NCBI RefSeq assembly: GCF_020740795.1
Contig: NC_067285.1
Location: 38,476,511 to 38,540,510, forward strand
Reading direction: 5' to 3'
Length of the DNA: 64,000 bases
DNA from: Apus apus
Taxonomy: Eukaryota; Chordata; Aves; Apodiformes; Apodidae
Part shown: positions 42,801 through 48,782 of the stretch, one piece after another
Numbering within the stretch: the first letter of the stretch is position 1
How the letters are laid out: every line of letters begins with the position of its first letter
Notes under the pieces: generated by a model
The model's input: only the letters and a program-made list of their open reading frames with translations
What the model was told of the DNA's origin: nothing
Databases searched by the model: none
Program-made: the position numbers and the translations under genes

Positions 42801-43909
42801 ATGAGGCCACTGGTTATTTTCAAGACAGATAGACAAGAGAAGATCTCTTCTATACGCAACCACACACATACTTTGTTTTAAAGCAGGCACAACAACTATC
42901 TCACAGTACTCCAGGTCACCTAATACACCACAAGAAGGTGAGACACTTAGGGAGCAGAAGACTGCTTCCCACCCAACACAGCCCACCCGAGCACAGGTAG
43001 CACAGCTCTCCCCCTGGCCCGGCAGCCAGCACACAGCGCCCTCGCCTCCCGCCTGCTCTCTGCACCAGCACAACAAGGAACCCCAGGCGGGTGTTAAGGA
43101 CAACTGCTAGCAAAGAGCCAGCACAAACTCCACAGGGAAAGGGCCCAGGGAGGGGGAAAGTATCTGCAGGTGTTGCTGAGCTTGCAGGCCAGCACTGCTC
43201 ACAAGCCCACACATAAACTACCTCCACCCAGAGCAGTCCCTGTCCCTTTCCTGGTCAGCTCACACGCACGCCGGGGGAGCAGCCAGGCCAGCACCTCACC
43301 CCGGCAGACCCCTGCAGACCCCTGCCTCCTCGGGGGCAGTGCTGGGGAGGGCCCCCCCGTTGCCAGCAGCCCGGGCGCGCCGCTAACTCACCCCGCACCC
43401 ACAAGCTGCGCCCAAAGCCCGGGGGGCAGCGCCCGCTGCCCGGGGAGCCCGGCAGGGCCGCGCAGAGCGCCCCTCCCTCCCCACACCCCCCGGGCGCCAG
43501 GGCAGGCCCGGCGCCCCGTCACCCCGCCTCGGGGGAAGCTCCGGCCGCCGCCCGGGGAGGGGCCCCGCAGCTACTCACTGCCGCCGAGGCTGCCGGCTCC
43601 GTCCGGGCCCGGGTAGCTCAGCAGCAGCACGGGCAGGCCGGCCCCGCCGCGGGGCGCCGGGGGTCTCCACAGGCCGGGCGGCGCGGCGGCGGCTCCATGG
43701 CCCGGGTAGAGGAGGAAGAAAGGAGCCGAGGCAGGCGGCGCCTCGTCCTCCTCTTCCTCCTCCTCCTCTGCCGCGGCTGCCACCGCCTCCTCCTCCTCCT
43801 CCCCAGGCTCGACCTGCCGCTCCATGGCGGGGGGCAGCTCCGCGCCGGCCCCGTCCCGGGAACTTCCCGCCAGCGGCGGCAGGAGAGGCGGCCGCTCCGC
43901 CTCCGCCAT
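3698..43909 (-). CDS. RUFY3: RUFY3, RUN and FYVE domain-containing protein 3 (multi-exon; 3' end of long isoform outside window)
   Basis: This is the gene-level entry; the exons are listed separately. RUFY3 (also Singar/RIPX) is a cytoplasmic adaptor. From family knowledge it binds small GTPases such as Rap2 and Arl8, supports neuronal polarity and dynein-driven lysosome positioning, and has a FYVE-like zinc finger in long isoforms. Here I reconstruct two first exons, eleven common exons (2-12), one alternative terminal exon with a stop, and two further exons for the long form. Every junction is GT-AG and the phases agree throughout. The RUN domain is encoded by exons 2-5 (about residues 60-232 with the 36282 start). 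Residues from about 260 onward are a heptad-rich coiled coil. Start 36459 plus the terminal exon at 8246 gives 468 residues, against 469 in the human short isoform as I recall it. The FYVE-encoding 3' exons were not found and should lie left of base 1. Confidence 0.95.
3801..5855 (-). other. RUFY3: RUFY3 intron 13
   Basis: This is unremarkable intron between exons 13 and 14. Open frames near 4117-5270 on both strands show no family resemblance. I see nothing coding or repetitive in it. Confidence 0.65.
5856..5975 (-). CDS. RUFY3: RUFY3 exon 13 (long-isoform coiled coil)
   Basis: It encodes residues 445-485 of the long form, including [20 protein letters not shown] and ending [14 protein letters not shown]. 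The acceptor is CCAATCCAG and the donor is CG|GTGAAG at 5855. It enters and leaves in phase 2. If the following intron were retained, a TGA would occur immediately after the Arg codon. Confidence 0.95.
6196..6201 (-). terminator. RUFY3: Poly(A) signal AATAAA, distal (RUFY3 short isoform)
   Basis: AATAAA on the minus strand about 2.05 kb after the short-isoform stop, preceded by A/T-rich sequence. A long 3' UTR would be in keeping with a neuronal transcript. It lies just before exon 13, so it would have to compete with splicing to that exon. Confidence 0.4.
7408..7413 (-). terminator. RUFY3: Poly(A) signal AATAAA, middle (RUFY3 short isoform)
   Basis: AATAAA on the minus strand about 0.83 kb after the short-isoform stop, in an A/T-rich context (ACAATAAATAATC). 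It is a candidate alternative polyadenylation site; use is not shown by sequence alone. Confidence 0.35.
8004..8009 (-). terminator. RUFY3: Poly(A) signal AATAAA, proximal (RUFY3 short isoform)
   Basis: AATAAA on the minus strand, 237 bases after the TAG of exon 12b. The sequence following it on the transcript includes a G/T-rich TGGTTGG element. Use of this signal is inferred. Confidence 0.45.
8246..8318 (-). CDS. RUFY3: RUFY3 alternative terminal exon 12b with stop (short isoform C-terminus)
   Basis: The acceptor TTTATACAG precedes 8318. Joined to exon 12 in phase 2, it encodes [20 protein letters not shown] then QKHH and a TAG stop at 8246-8248. This is the conserved C-terminus of the short vertebrate RUFY3 isoform (469 residues in human, 468 here). 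The sequence downstream of the stop is its 3' UTR. The exon is too short to stand out as an open frame and was recognised by content and phase. Confidence 0.92.
9393..9490 (-). CDS. RUFY3: RUFY3 exon 12 (coiled coil; alternative 3' splicing hub)
   Basis: It encodes residues 413-445, including [20 protein letters not shown] and ending TIKQLEQ. The acceptor is TTTTTCCAG and the donor is AG|GTAAAA at 9392. It leaves in phase 2. This donor can join either the terminal exon at 8318 (AG|T, Ser) or exon 13 at 5975 (AG|A, Arg). It is therefore the branch point between short and long isoforms. Confidence 0.95.
10138..10305 (-). CDS. RUFY3: RUFY3 exon 11 (coiled coil)
   Basis: It encodes residues 357-412, including [20 protein letters not shown] and ending HELSFKLQ. 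The acceptor is GTGTTCCAG and the donor is CAG|GTAGGG at 10137. It is 168 bases long, phase 0 at both ends, and nearly identical to the mammalian RUFY3 coiled coil. Confidence 0.96.
10739..10819 (-). CDS. RUFY3: RUFY3 exon 10 (coiled coil)
   Basis: It encodes residues 330-356, including [20 protein letters not shown] and ending ETQLRL. The acceptor is TTAACTTAG and the donor is CTG|GTAAGA at 10738. It is 81 bases long, phase 0 at both ends, and could be skipped without a frameshift. Confidence 0.93.
11545..11637 (-). CDS. RUFY3: RUFY3 exon 9 (coiled coil)
   Basis: It encodes residues 299-329, including [20 protein letters not shown] and ending LLESNRK. The acceptor is GTCCACAG and the donor is AAG|GTTGGT at 11544. 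It is 93 bases long, in phase 0 at both ends, so skipping it would preserve the frame. Confidence 0.95.
13624..13693 (-). CDS. RUFY3: RUFY3 exon 8 (coiled coil)
   Basis: It encodes residues 275-298, including [20 protein letters not shown] and ending LTEE. The acceptor is CTTGAACAG and the donor is GAG|GTAAGT at 13623. It enters in phase 2 and leaves in phase 0. It lies only 102 bases from exon 7. Confidence 0.94.
13796..13861 (-). CDS. RUFY3: RUFY3 exon 7 (start of coiled coil)
   Basis: It encodes residues 253-275, including [20 protein letters not shown]. The acceptor is TTTTTCCAG and the donor is AG|GTAAGG at 13795. It enters and leaves in phase 2. The coiled-coil region starts here. Confidence 0.94.
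14139..14200 (-). CDS. RUFY3: RUFY3 exon 6
   Basis: It encodes residues 233-253, [20 protein letters not shown], the linker after the RUN domain. The acceptor is CCTTTCTAG and the donor is GG|GTAAGC at 14138. It enters in phase 0 and leaves in phase 2. Confidence 0.94.
14865..14988 (-). CDS. RUFY3: RUFY3 exon 5 (end of RUN domain)
   Basis: It encodes residues 191-232, including [20 protein letters not shown] and ending GEDLDSQ. The acceptor is CCTGCAG and the donor is CAG|GTACTG at 14864. It enters in phase 2 and leaves in phase 0. The sequence is very close to the mammalian protein. Confidence 0.96.
15988..16089 (-). CDS. RUFY3: RUFY3 exon 4 (RUN domain)
   Basis: It encodes residues 157-191. 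It begins [20 protein letters not shown] and ends [12 protein letters not shown]. The acceptor is CTCTGCAG and the donor is CAG|GTGAGT at 15987. It enters in phase 2 and leaves in phase 2. It was too short and Met-poor to appear as a long reading frame and was found from splice signals and family similarity. Confidence 0.93.
17837..17954 (-). CDS. RUFY3: RUFY3 exon 3 (RUN domain)
   Basis: It encodes residues 118-157, including [20 protein letters not shown] and ending near DLPGLK. The acceptor is TTTTCTAG at 17955-17956 and the donor is AA|GTAAGT at 17836. It enters in phase 1 and leaves in phase 2, completed by the first base of exon 4. Confidence 0.95.
18950..19123 (-). CDS. RUFY3: RUFY3 exon 2 (start of RUN domain)
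   Basis: It encodes residues 60-117, including [20 protein letters not shown] and ending in HGLK. The acceptor is the T-rich tract ending AATAG just right of 19123; the donor is G|GTAACC at 18949. It enters and leaves in phase 1. This is the N-terminal helical part of the RUN domain. Confidence 0.95.
19648..19662. repeat. Short (CAC)n trinucleotide repeat
   Basis: About five CAC/ACC units in the RUFY3 first intron. A minor microsatellite. Confidence 0.55.
23676..23956 (+). mobile_element. CR1 LINE 3'-end fragment (plus orientation)
   Basis: It is recognised from the typical CR1 3' region: AAGGGGTGATGGTTTTAAAC, then GCCCAGGGACGCTGTGGA, GGTGTTCAAAGCCAGG, and the terminal CTTCCAACC...ATTCTGTGATTCTATG motif. 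It is 5'-truncated to about 280 bp, as most CR1 copies are. Remnant frames match the end of ORF2 only in part. It lies in the RUFY3 first intron, antisense to the gene. Confidence 0.85.
24364..24632 (-). mobile_element. CR1 LINE 3'-end fragment (minus orientation)
   Basis: It begins AATCACAGAATGGTTTGGGT, continues with GGTTCCAACCCCCCTGCA, CACCTCCCACTAGACCAGG and GGGATGGGGCAGCCAC, and fades near TTATCCCTTGCC. It is the mirror-image counterpart of the copy ending at 23956, 407 bases away in the opposite orientation. Confidence 0.85.
29326..31075 (-). mobile_element. CR1 LINE, 5'-truncated, with degenerate reverse-transcriptase ORF2
   Basis: About 1.75 kb of CR1 in minus orientation, sense to RUFY3. 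The 3' end is at 29326 (AGAATCACAGAATCACTAAGG). It contains the RT finger/palm to the ORF2 C-terminus and is missing the 5' part (ORF1 and endonuclease). Recognisable pieces are spread over several frames, including [17 protein letters not shown] (RT motif B), [20 protein letters not shown] and [19 protein letters not shown]. Frameshifts and stops between the pieces show it is dead. Confidence 0.9.
30172..30831 (-). pseudogene. CR1 ORF2 reverse-transcriptase fragment (inactive)
   Basis: A 219-codon open remnant of CR1 reverse transcriptase. Palm motif A reads [12 protein letters not shown] and keeps the catalytic Asp. Motif B reads [11 protein letters not shown]. Motif C reads FADK where an active enzyme has F/YADD, so the second catalytic Asp is lost. 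A stop follows a few codons later, and the continuation (about 29935-30168) is in another frame. It is the longest non-host coding remnant in the window. Confidence 0.88.
31451..31615. repeat. Perfect 41-bp inverted repeat with 83-bp spacer
   Basis: Bases 31451-31491 are the exact reverse complement of 31575-31615. The arms run GTTAGAATCATAGAATGAAT... on the left and ...ATTCATTCTATGATTCTAAC on the right. The arms include the CR1 terminal octamer-type tail and non-CR1-typical CATACAAGGGTGAAGG bases. RNA from either strand could form a 41-bp stem. Confidence 0.95.
31451..31700. mobile_element. Rearranged (fold-back) CR1 3'-end copy
   Basis: A composite of CR1 3'-end sequence in both orientations: a minus-oriented tail (31451-31490), then plus-oriented 3' region (GGTGTCCCTGCTTATAGCAGG to a CR1 tail ending at about 31615), then minus-oriented body (ACACCTCCAGGGAGGGGGAG). 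The outer minus parts look like one element with an inverted segment inside it. It lies in the RUFY3 first intron. Confidence 0.75.
36282..36459 (-). CDS. RUFY3: RUFY3 alternative first coding exon 1b (classical N-terminus)
   Basis: It begins with [18 protein letters not shown] and includes the conserved segment [20 protein letters not shown], which matches the known vertebrate RUFY3 N-terminus. It ends ...PTHE-G at a GGTACAG donor (intron begins at 36281) in phase 1, the same phase as exon 1a. The two first exons are therefore interchangeable promoter-linked alternatives. It encodes residues 1-59 plus the first base of codon 60. Confidence 0.95.
36777..36785 (-). promoter_or_regulatory. RUFY3: TATA-like element, possible promoter of RUFY3 exon 1b
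   Basis: TATAAAAAG on the minus strand, about 320 bases upstream of the ATG at 36459. The region around exon 1b is not CpG-rich, so a TATA-type, tissue-restricted promoter would fit the neuronal expression known for RUFY3. The tract is A/T-rich and the match could be chance. Confidence 0.25.
40720..40743 (+). mobile_element. Possible CR1 3'-tail remnant
   Basis: ATTCTACGATTCTATGATTC followed by TAAC matches the short tandem octamer (ATTCTATG) at CR1 3' ends. Only the tail is recognisable, so this may be a severely truncated insertion or a chance match. Confidence 0.4.
41896..41970. repeat. Poly(A) run followed by AACCAACC-type tandem tract
   Basis: A run of about 16 A is followed by about five loose copies of a 10-bp AAAACCAACC-like unit. 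It is purine/C-only low-complexity DNA in a RUFY3 intron. Similar but shorter tracts occur near 100-126, 6053-6073 and, in complement, 60880-60907. Confidence 0.7.
43579..43909 (-). CDS. RUFY3: RUFY3 alternative first coding exon 1a (CpG island, acidic N-terminus)
   Basis: The coding part starts at the ATG at 43907-43909 ([10 protein letters not shown]...) and ends at a strong GTGAGT donor (intron begins at 43578) in phase 1. That is the phase needed to join exon 2, and it gives ...[16 protein letters not shown]. It encodes 110 residues rich in Pro, Ala, Gly and Glu, with two Glu runs, and has no recognisable domain. The frame stays open upstream to another ATG at 44137, so a longer N-terminus is possible. 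I chose 43909 because the upstream part reads like GC-rich flank. Use of this exon makes the protein 51 residues longer than the 36459 start does. Confidence 0.75.
43737..43803 (-). repeat. RUFY3: Interrupted GAG/GAA trinucleotide repeat coding poly-Glu in RUFY3 exon 1a
   Basis: On the coding strand two blocks of GAG/GAA codons, separated by an Ala-rich stretch, encode Glu runs of about five and seven residues. Such in-frame trinucleotide tracts are prone to length variation. They are the only notable compositional feature of this N-terminus. Confidence 0.65.
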
Positions 43910-44130
43910 CGCCGCCCCGGCCCCGCCCCGGCCGGGCCGCAGGGCCGCCCTCCCCCCGCGGCGGGGCGGGACGGTGTCCGCTTCTCCCGCGGCCCGTTTC
44001 CCTGCCCCAAGCCCCGCCACGGCCTGCCCGGGGGGCAGCGGGCCCTGCCCGCGGGGCTGGGTCACGGGAGCGGGACCCAAGGCCGCTCCCGTTCGGTGCG
44101 GGGGCCGCGGGCGGTGGGGAGAAGACCTCG

Positions 44131-47100
44131 CTTCCACTCCTCTTCTGAGAGGGCTTTTTAACCCTGAACGTTTTCTTCTTCATCGCTGCCGATTCGTCTC
44201 ACACTTCAAGGAAAAACAAACAACAAAGCAAGCTGAAGACAAGCTCAGCGAGCCTCCGAACAGCCCTCGCAGCCCCGCTCCCAGCACCACCGGGGAGGCG
44301 GGTCGGCACCAGCCCCGCGCCATCGGGGGGTCCCGTTCGACACCGAGCCACAAAGGCGGAGCCAGCCCCCCCGCACGGGAACACAGGTGTTTTACCTTAA
44401 AAAAAACACCACACCTACATCCAGCAACGGGGATGTCCAGCTGCCACGCCCCTGAACTGCCATGAGGTGAAGCTGTTCCCCCAGCTCCTGCCCCTGCGCG
44501 GGGCACATCTCGTGGGCAGCGGTGTTTGCACGTCCTAGGACAACACCAGATCCAAATATATTCCTATTGAAAATACCAAGTAATAGGCCATACCAGTGGG
44601 AATTTCACTTAAGGCATGGCTTTTCTCAAGCCAGTAAGAAAGACTCATCATTCAGGGAGCTCAATCACCATTGTCAACAGGCAGGGAGAAAGAGCATAAA
44701 TCTGCTCGTTTGTAAAGAATATCCTCCAGTCAGTGCCCTGAGGTTAAGCTGAAAGGTGTTGCTACTTTCTTTTTACATCTCACGTGAAAATTGCAGAAGC
44801 AAAGCTGTAAAGACAACCGATTTCTGGAGACTTCTCCCAGTGCTGCCCCAAGCCATGCAGTATGTTGCAACTCATTTAACAGAGGCTTTAATTAATGTTA
44901 GAAATCCAAGCATTCAGCTTTGAGGTTTGTATTTGTCAGTGCTACCAAGTGTGAAAAAGTAACATCCAGACTGTCACTGATAGAATATTATGGAAGACAA
45001 CTAGGAAAGCCTTTGCAAAATTTAAGGCAGCAGCCGATATTTCCATGTGTGTTATTTTATGTATTTTCCTTGCCCTTTATATAAACATGCATTTCAAGGT
45101 CGTGTCACAGAAAGCATTGTCCACCCCTCTGCCACTCTACATGTTCTGCCCAAGCTTCCAAAGACAAGCCAGGCTTAACTCTGGAGGCATATCACCCCCC
45201 AAGAGTTGTTTTCCAGCTGTAGAAGGACAACAGAGCAGCTCATATCTCTCTTTAGAGCTTTCTACACGCTGCCTGTGTGTTTCTGAAATTTTTATGTGCA
45301 AGTGCACATAGGACTGTCTCTTGAATTTGTGTGCTCCAAGAGAGCAGATGGAAAGGAGACAAGAGTAGGTATCTCCATGGCCATGCAGGGCCACCTGGGC
45401 GAGAAGAGAGCTGTTGCCTGAGCATACAAGTTCTCACCTGTGTTAGGTGCTGCTGAGGCAGGGCCCACCACCAGTGCTTTCTGAGCAGGGCAGCTGGCTC
45501 TTGCTCAGCAGGATGATTGCCATCCCACAGCGGCAGGTAGTGTCAGCCCCTTCTCCAGAAACACTATTGGAAGAAAGAAAACAAACCCCAGCATTAACAC
45601 TCCCCTTGCTTCACTTCTCCTGACCATAATCTGTGGTCCCTCCCCTATTTCACACATCTGTTTTCACAGGCATCTTCAAAACCTTTTTACCATCAGGGAT
45701 TTCCCTTCAGCATAAAACATCCCCTTAAGAAGTATTTGAGCAACACCACAGTGTCCCCTCTCCCATGGACTTTATAACCATGGCCTTCCCATGATGACTC
45801 GTACATAAAACCATACAGGAATTAAATATTTCTGGCTTTGCCCAATCCCTGAGCTAAACAGCTGAAGGTAAAGCTGTGTTTATCTTCCTTAGAACCTTTG
45901 GGTGCAGCAGGCAAGGGAGACGTGGCTGTGCAATCTGCCTGCACAGGCCCTGCTGACATCCTGCCTTCAGCCTTCACCCCAATGCTTTTGGAGATGCCCT
46001 CTGTACCAGCACCCTCATTTATTTCCCTTATTTATTGTTCAGATGGAAGTTGCCAGACTTTTGCTTGCCAGCTGCCTCAAGCTTTTCAAGGGAACACACA
46101 GCTGCCTTGGATCTGCTCACCTGCAGATCTACAAAAGATGGTCAGCCCTTCATTTTGCACCAGGTGTGACACACACGAGTACGTACTGCAGTAATGAGAT
46201 CACTTAGCATCTCCACTGGATATTTTCTGCATCCCATGTGACACCTGTTATGTGTCACATCTGGGGACATCACTGTCCCCAGAAAAAGCACTTAAGCTCC
46301 TTTTTTTCCCCAGCATGCTGCCTTTCAATGACCACTTTGCAAAGCCTCAGGAGCATAGTTCAGCATCATCAGTGGCAGCCTCTGACCTCAGCACAAAGTT
46401 AATAAAGGTGTGGTCTTAAGTAAAGCTCCAGTTCCCTCCTTGGCAAGGCTGGGACCCCCTAAAAGCCATGCCTTCCTCACTGGGAAGAGCAAGCGGCTGA
46501 CAGTTGATTGCTGCTGACAGGAATAGAGTGTGAGCAAGCACAGGTGAAGAACAGCTCTAGTCCCACAGGTTATGGGTTACTCATCTCACCTGAAGCCATC
46601 AGGTTATAGAGAATATCACTCAAAGGAGAGGACACACGCAGTGACCTTGTCAAGCAAGTCTCACTATTGCCCTAGTGACCCTCTGGCAGAAGGAGGCAGC
46701 CCCAACTTCCCCAGAACAGCAGGGCTCCAGACTGCAAATTTCATCTCAAAGCAGCTGCTGCCAGGAAACTTCATGTTTCAAATGCTCTCTGGCTTTTGAC
46801 CTCATCTAAGAGCCAGGCTCCCCTTTGCTATAAGCTGAAGGGCTGCATTAATTGCTGTATCCCAGGAGGTCCCTTTGATCATAACACCCTTCCTCTCCTC
46901 TGCAAGGATTTCACCACACAAAAAGCATATATAGGTTCATCCCAAACACATCAGTGTGAATTAACCCCTACTCCTGCACTTACCTGTGACCCTCCCTGTT
47001 CCCAGACAGTTGCAGCCAGCTCAGGCACCAAGTCCCAACACTGACCTGAAACACCAGGTTTTTACTCTGCTGCCATCAACACTCCTCCAGCCCTTACAGT

Positions 47101-48727
47101 AGTTTCCATTACCCCTTCTCATGTAAAATGCTATGGCTCTACAGCCAAAGACCTCTCAAGCAATTTCACAGAGGTCATCAATTCTCAATGCTTTGCAGTC
47201 TGTATCCGTGGAGCAATTTTTTTTTTTTAACTTACTATGCAACGTTTAACTGCTGTTTGGTCTCAAATCAGCAGGGGGCAAACAAACGCAGGGCCATTAA
47301 AGTCAACAGAACTTGTCATTTCACTATTTTGTCCTATCTACCAGAACAAAAGCCCCTTAGAAATCACCATGCATAGCTCCACACCCCACAGATCTGGGAC
47401 ACATGAGGATTACAAAAAGTTTCCTTACTTCTGGTTCCCATCTGTCCACCTTAAGTTTATTGTTTTTCTCTCTCTCTCTCTGTACCAATCAGCTCTGAAA
47501 ATTAAATACTCACCAGTCAGCAACTAACAGCATGTTTCTGGCAGAAACAGAAAAGGTTTACATCGAAACCTATGGAAGCACATTTCACTTGCAGCAAATG
47601 AGCAAGATTTCATGTCTGAATTGCAGCATCTAGCCTGTCAGTTTTAAAAAAACACTAACTCTCATATTTTGGCTTCCCCAAAGACTATCACACACACCAA
47701 AAACCCCCAAAGCAAACCCCCTAGGTATACTAGTGCTTCCATAACATGAAATAGCATTTAATGACAAGACCATTATTCCCTTTAAGTGATTTCATGGGAA
47801 ACAGCACCTTTCCGATGCTACTGGCACACAAATCAAGGCATGGGCTTCTAAAACCTGTCCCAGACACAAGTGCAGGTCTTGCCTGAGACAGCATCTGTTA
47901 AACTTTTAAGAAAAATTAATCAGTCATTCCTCCTTTACAGCCTGAAGTGGAACTGGTGACTCCCAGACAGCTCCCAGCAAGAACTTCAGTATAGGATTAA
48001 GTGTGTTTTCCCACCAGAAAACAAGAAAGTAACAGATTTTGAAAGCTGACCTTCAAAGTGAAGATGTGTAATCCTTTGTCCTGTATGTTATGTTACACCT
48101 GTAACAGCAGGTGTCAGTTAACATTTATCGTAGACAAAGTTAACATATTTATCACAGATAAATAGCTATGAAATCCAGAAATGTCCTTGCTTTGCAGAAA
48201 GAGTGGAAACAGTATCTCAGGCCACATAGTTTTTAAGTCATAATCGCCTGCTCAAAGGAGATTTAAAGATATGAGACCTTAAAAGTAGCGGATTCTTAAG
48301 TGTATGATCGTTGCTAATCAGAACAAGAATTAGAGGAAATACCATCACTGCATGTATCTCATCCTGCAGCTCAACACAAAAAGGATGGACCAGAACAAGA
48401 GAGTAAAAAAGAGAAAGCAGGACAGCTGCCCCAACCCACCCTTGGGAGGACCCTCCATCCCATCCCGGTCAGTCCCACACAGCCCATTTCATTCCCTCTG
48501 CTTGACACATCCCTCACAGCCTTTCAAAGCCAGTATTTACAGTATGAAAGACAACAGCATCAATAATCAAGGAAAACTACCCTGACACACAGGCCAGGTG
48601 AAGAAAGGCCCCTGTGCTGCTTTAAAAGCTGGCACCCGCTGAAAAGCATCCTCTGAAAGCACAAGATCCAAATGCCACCTCCCCACGTCTTCTTAAGGAT
48701 AAACACCACAACACCTTTTACAAAGCA
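44131..48727. other. Intergenic region between RUFY3 exon 1a and UTP3
   Basis: The GC-rich flank of the RUFY3 CpG island fades by about 44520. The rest is A/T-rich DNA with a short T-run near 47218-47228 and a CT microsatellite near 47467-47484. I found no coding exon, RNA gene or recognisable transposon. Confidence 0.6.
47467..47484. repeat. (CT)n microsatellite
   Basis: A short pure dinucleotide run of about eight or nine CT units. It is intergenic and of no evident function. Confidence 0.6.
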
Positions 48728-48733
48728 TTTATT
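48728..48733 (-). terminator. UTP3: UTP3 poly(A) signal AATAAA
   Basis: A canonical AATAAA on the minus strand, 50 bases after the TGA stop (48783-48785), implies a very short 3' UTR. No competing signal lies between it and the stop. Confidence 0.75.
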
Positions 48734-48782
48734 GGACTCAGGATTGTTACTGGCAGCTCTCAGACAGAGAGCAAAGTACGGA

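Larger units (their letters stand above)
36460..43578 (-). other. RUFY3: RUFY3 intron between exon 1a and exon 1b, including the exon 1b promoter and 5' UTR
   Basis: Sequence just right of 36459 must contain the 5' UTR and promoter of the exon 1b transcript. The rest is intron of the exon 1a transcript. It contains an A-run plus AACCAACC-type tandem tract at 41896-41970 and a tiny CR1 tail at 40720-40743. No coding exon was recognised. Confidence 0.65.
43240..44130. promoter_or_regulatory. RUFY3: CpG island promoter of RUFY3 exon 1a
   Basis: This is a strongly GC- and CpG-rich block in otherwise A/T-rich surroundings, covering exon 1a and its flanks with many CCGCCC/GGGCGG-type boxes. It abruptly gives way to ordinary sequence on both sides. 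It is the expected housekeeping-type promoter of the exon 1a transcript. The exact start site cannot be read from sequence. Confidence 0.65.

Noticed and set aside
43170-43616. Pro-rich 148-codon plus-strand frame
   Set aside because: It is an antisense shadow of the CpG island with no recognisable domain.
43571-44465. Multiple overlapping long frames on both strands around RUFY3 exon 1a
   Set aside because: They are expected in a CpG island with few stop codons. Only the minus frame from 43909 splices in phase to exon 2.
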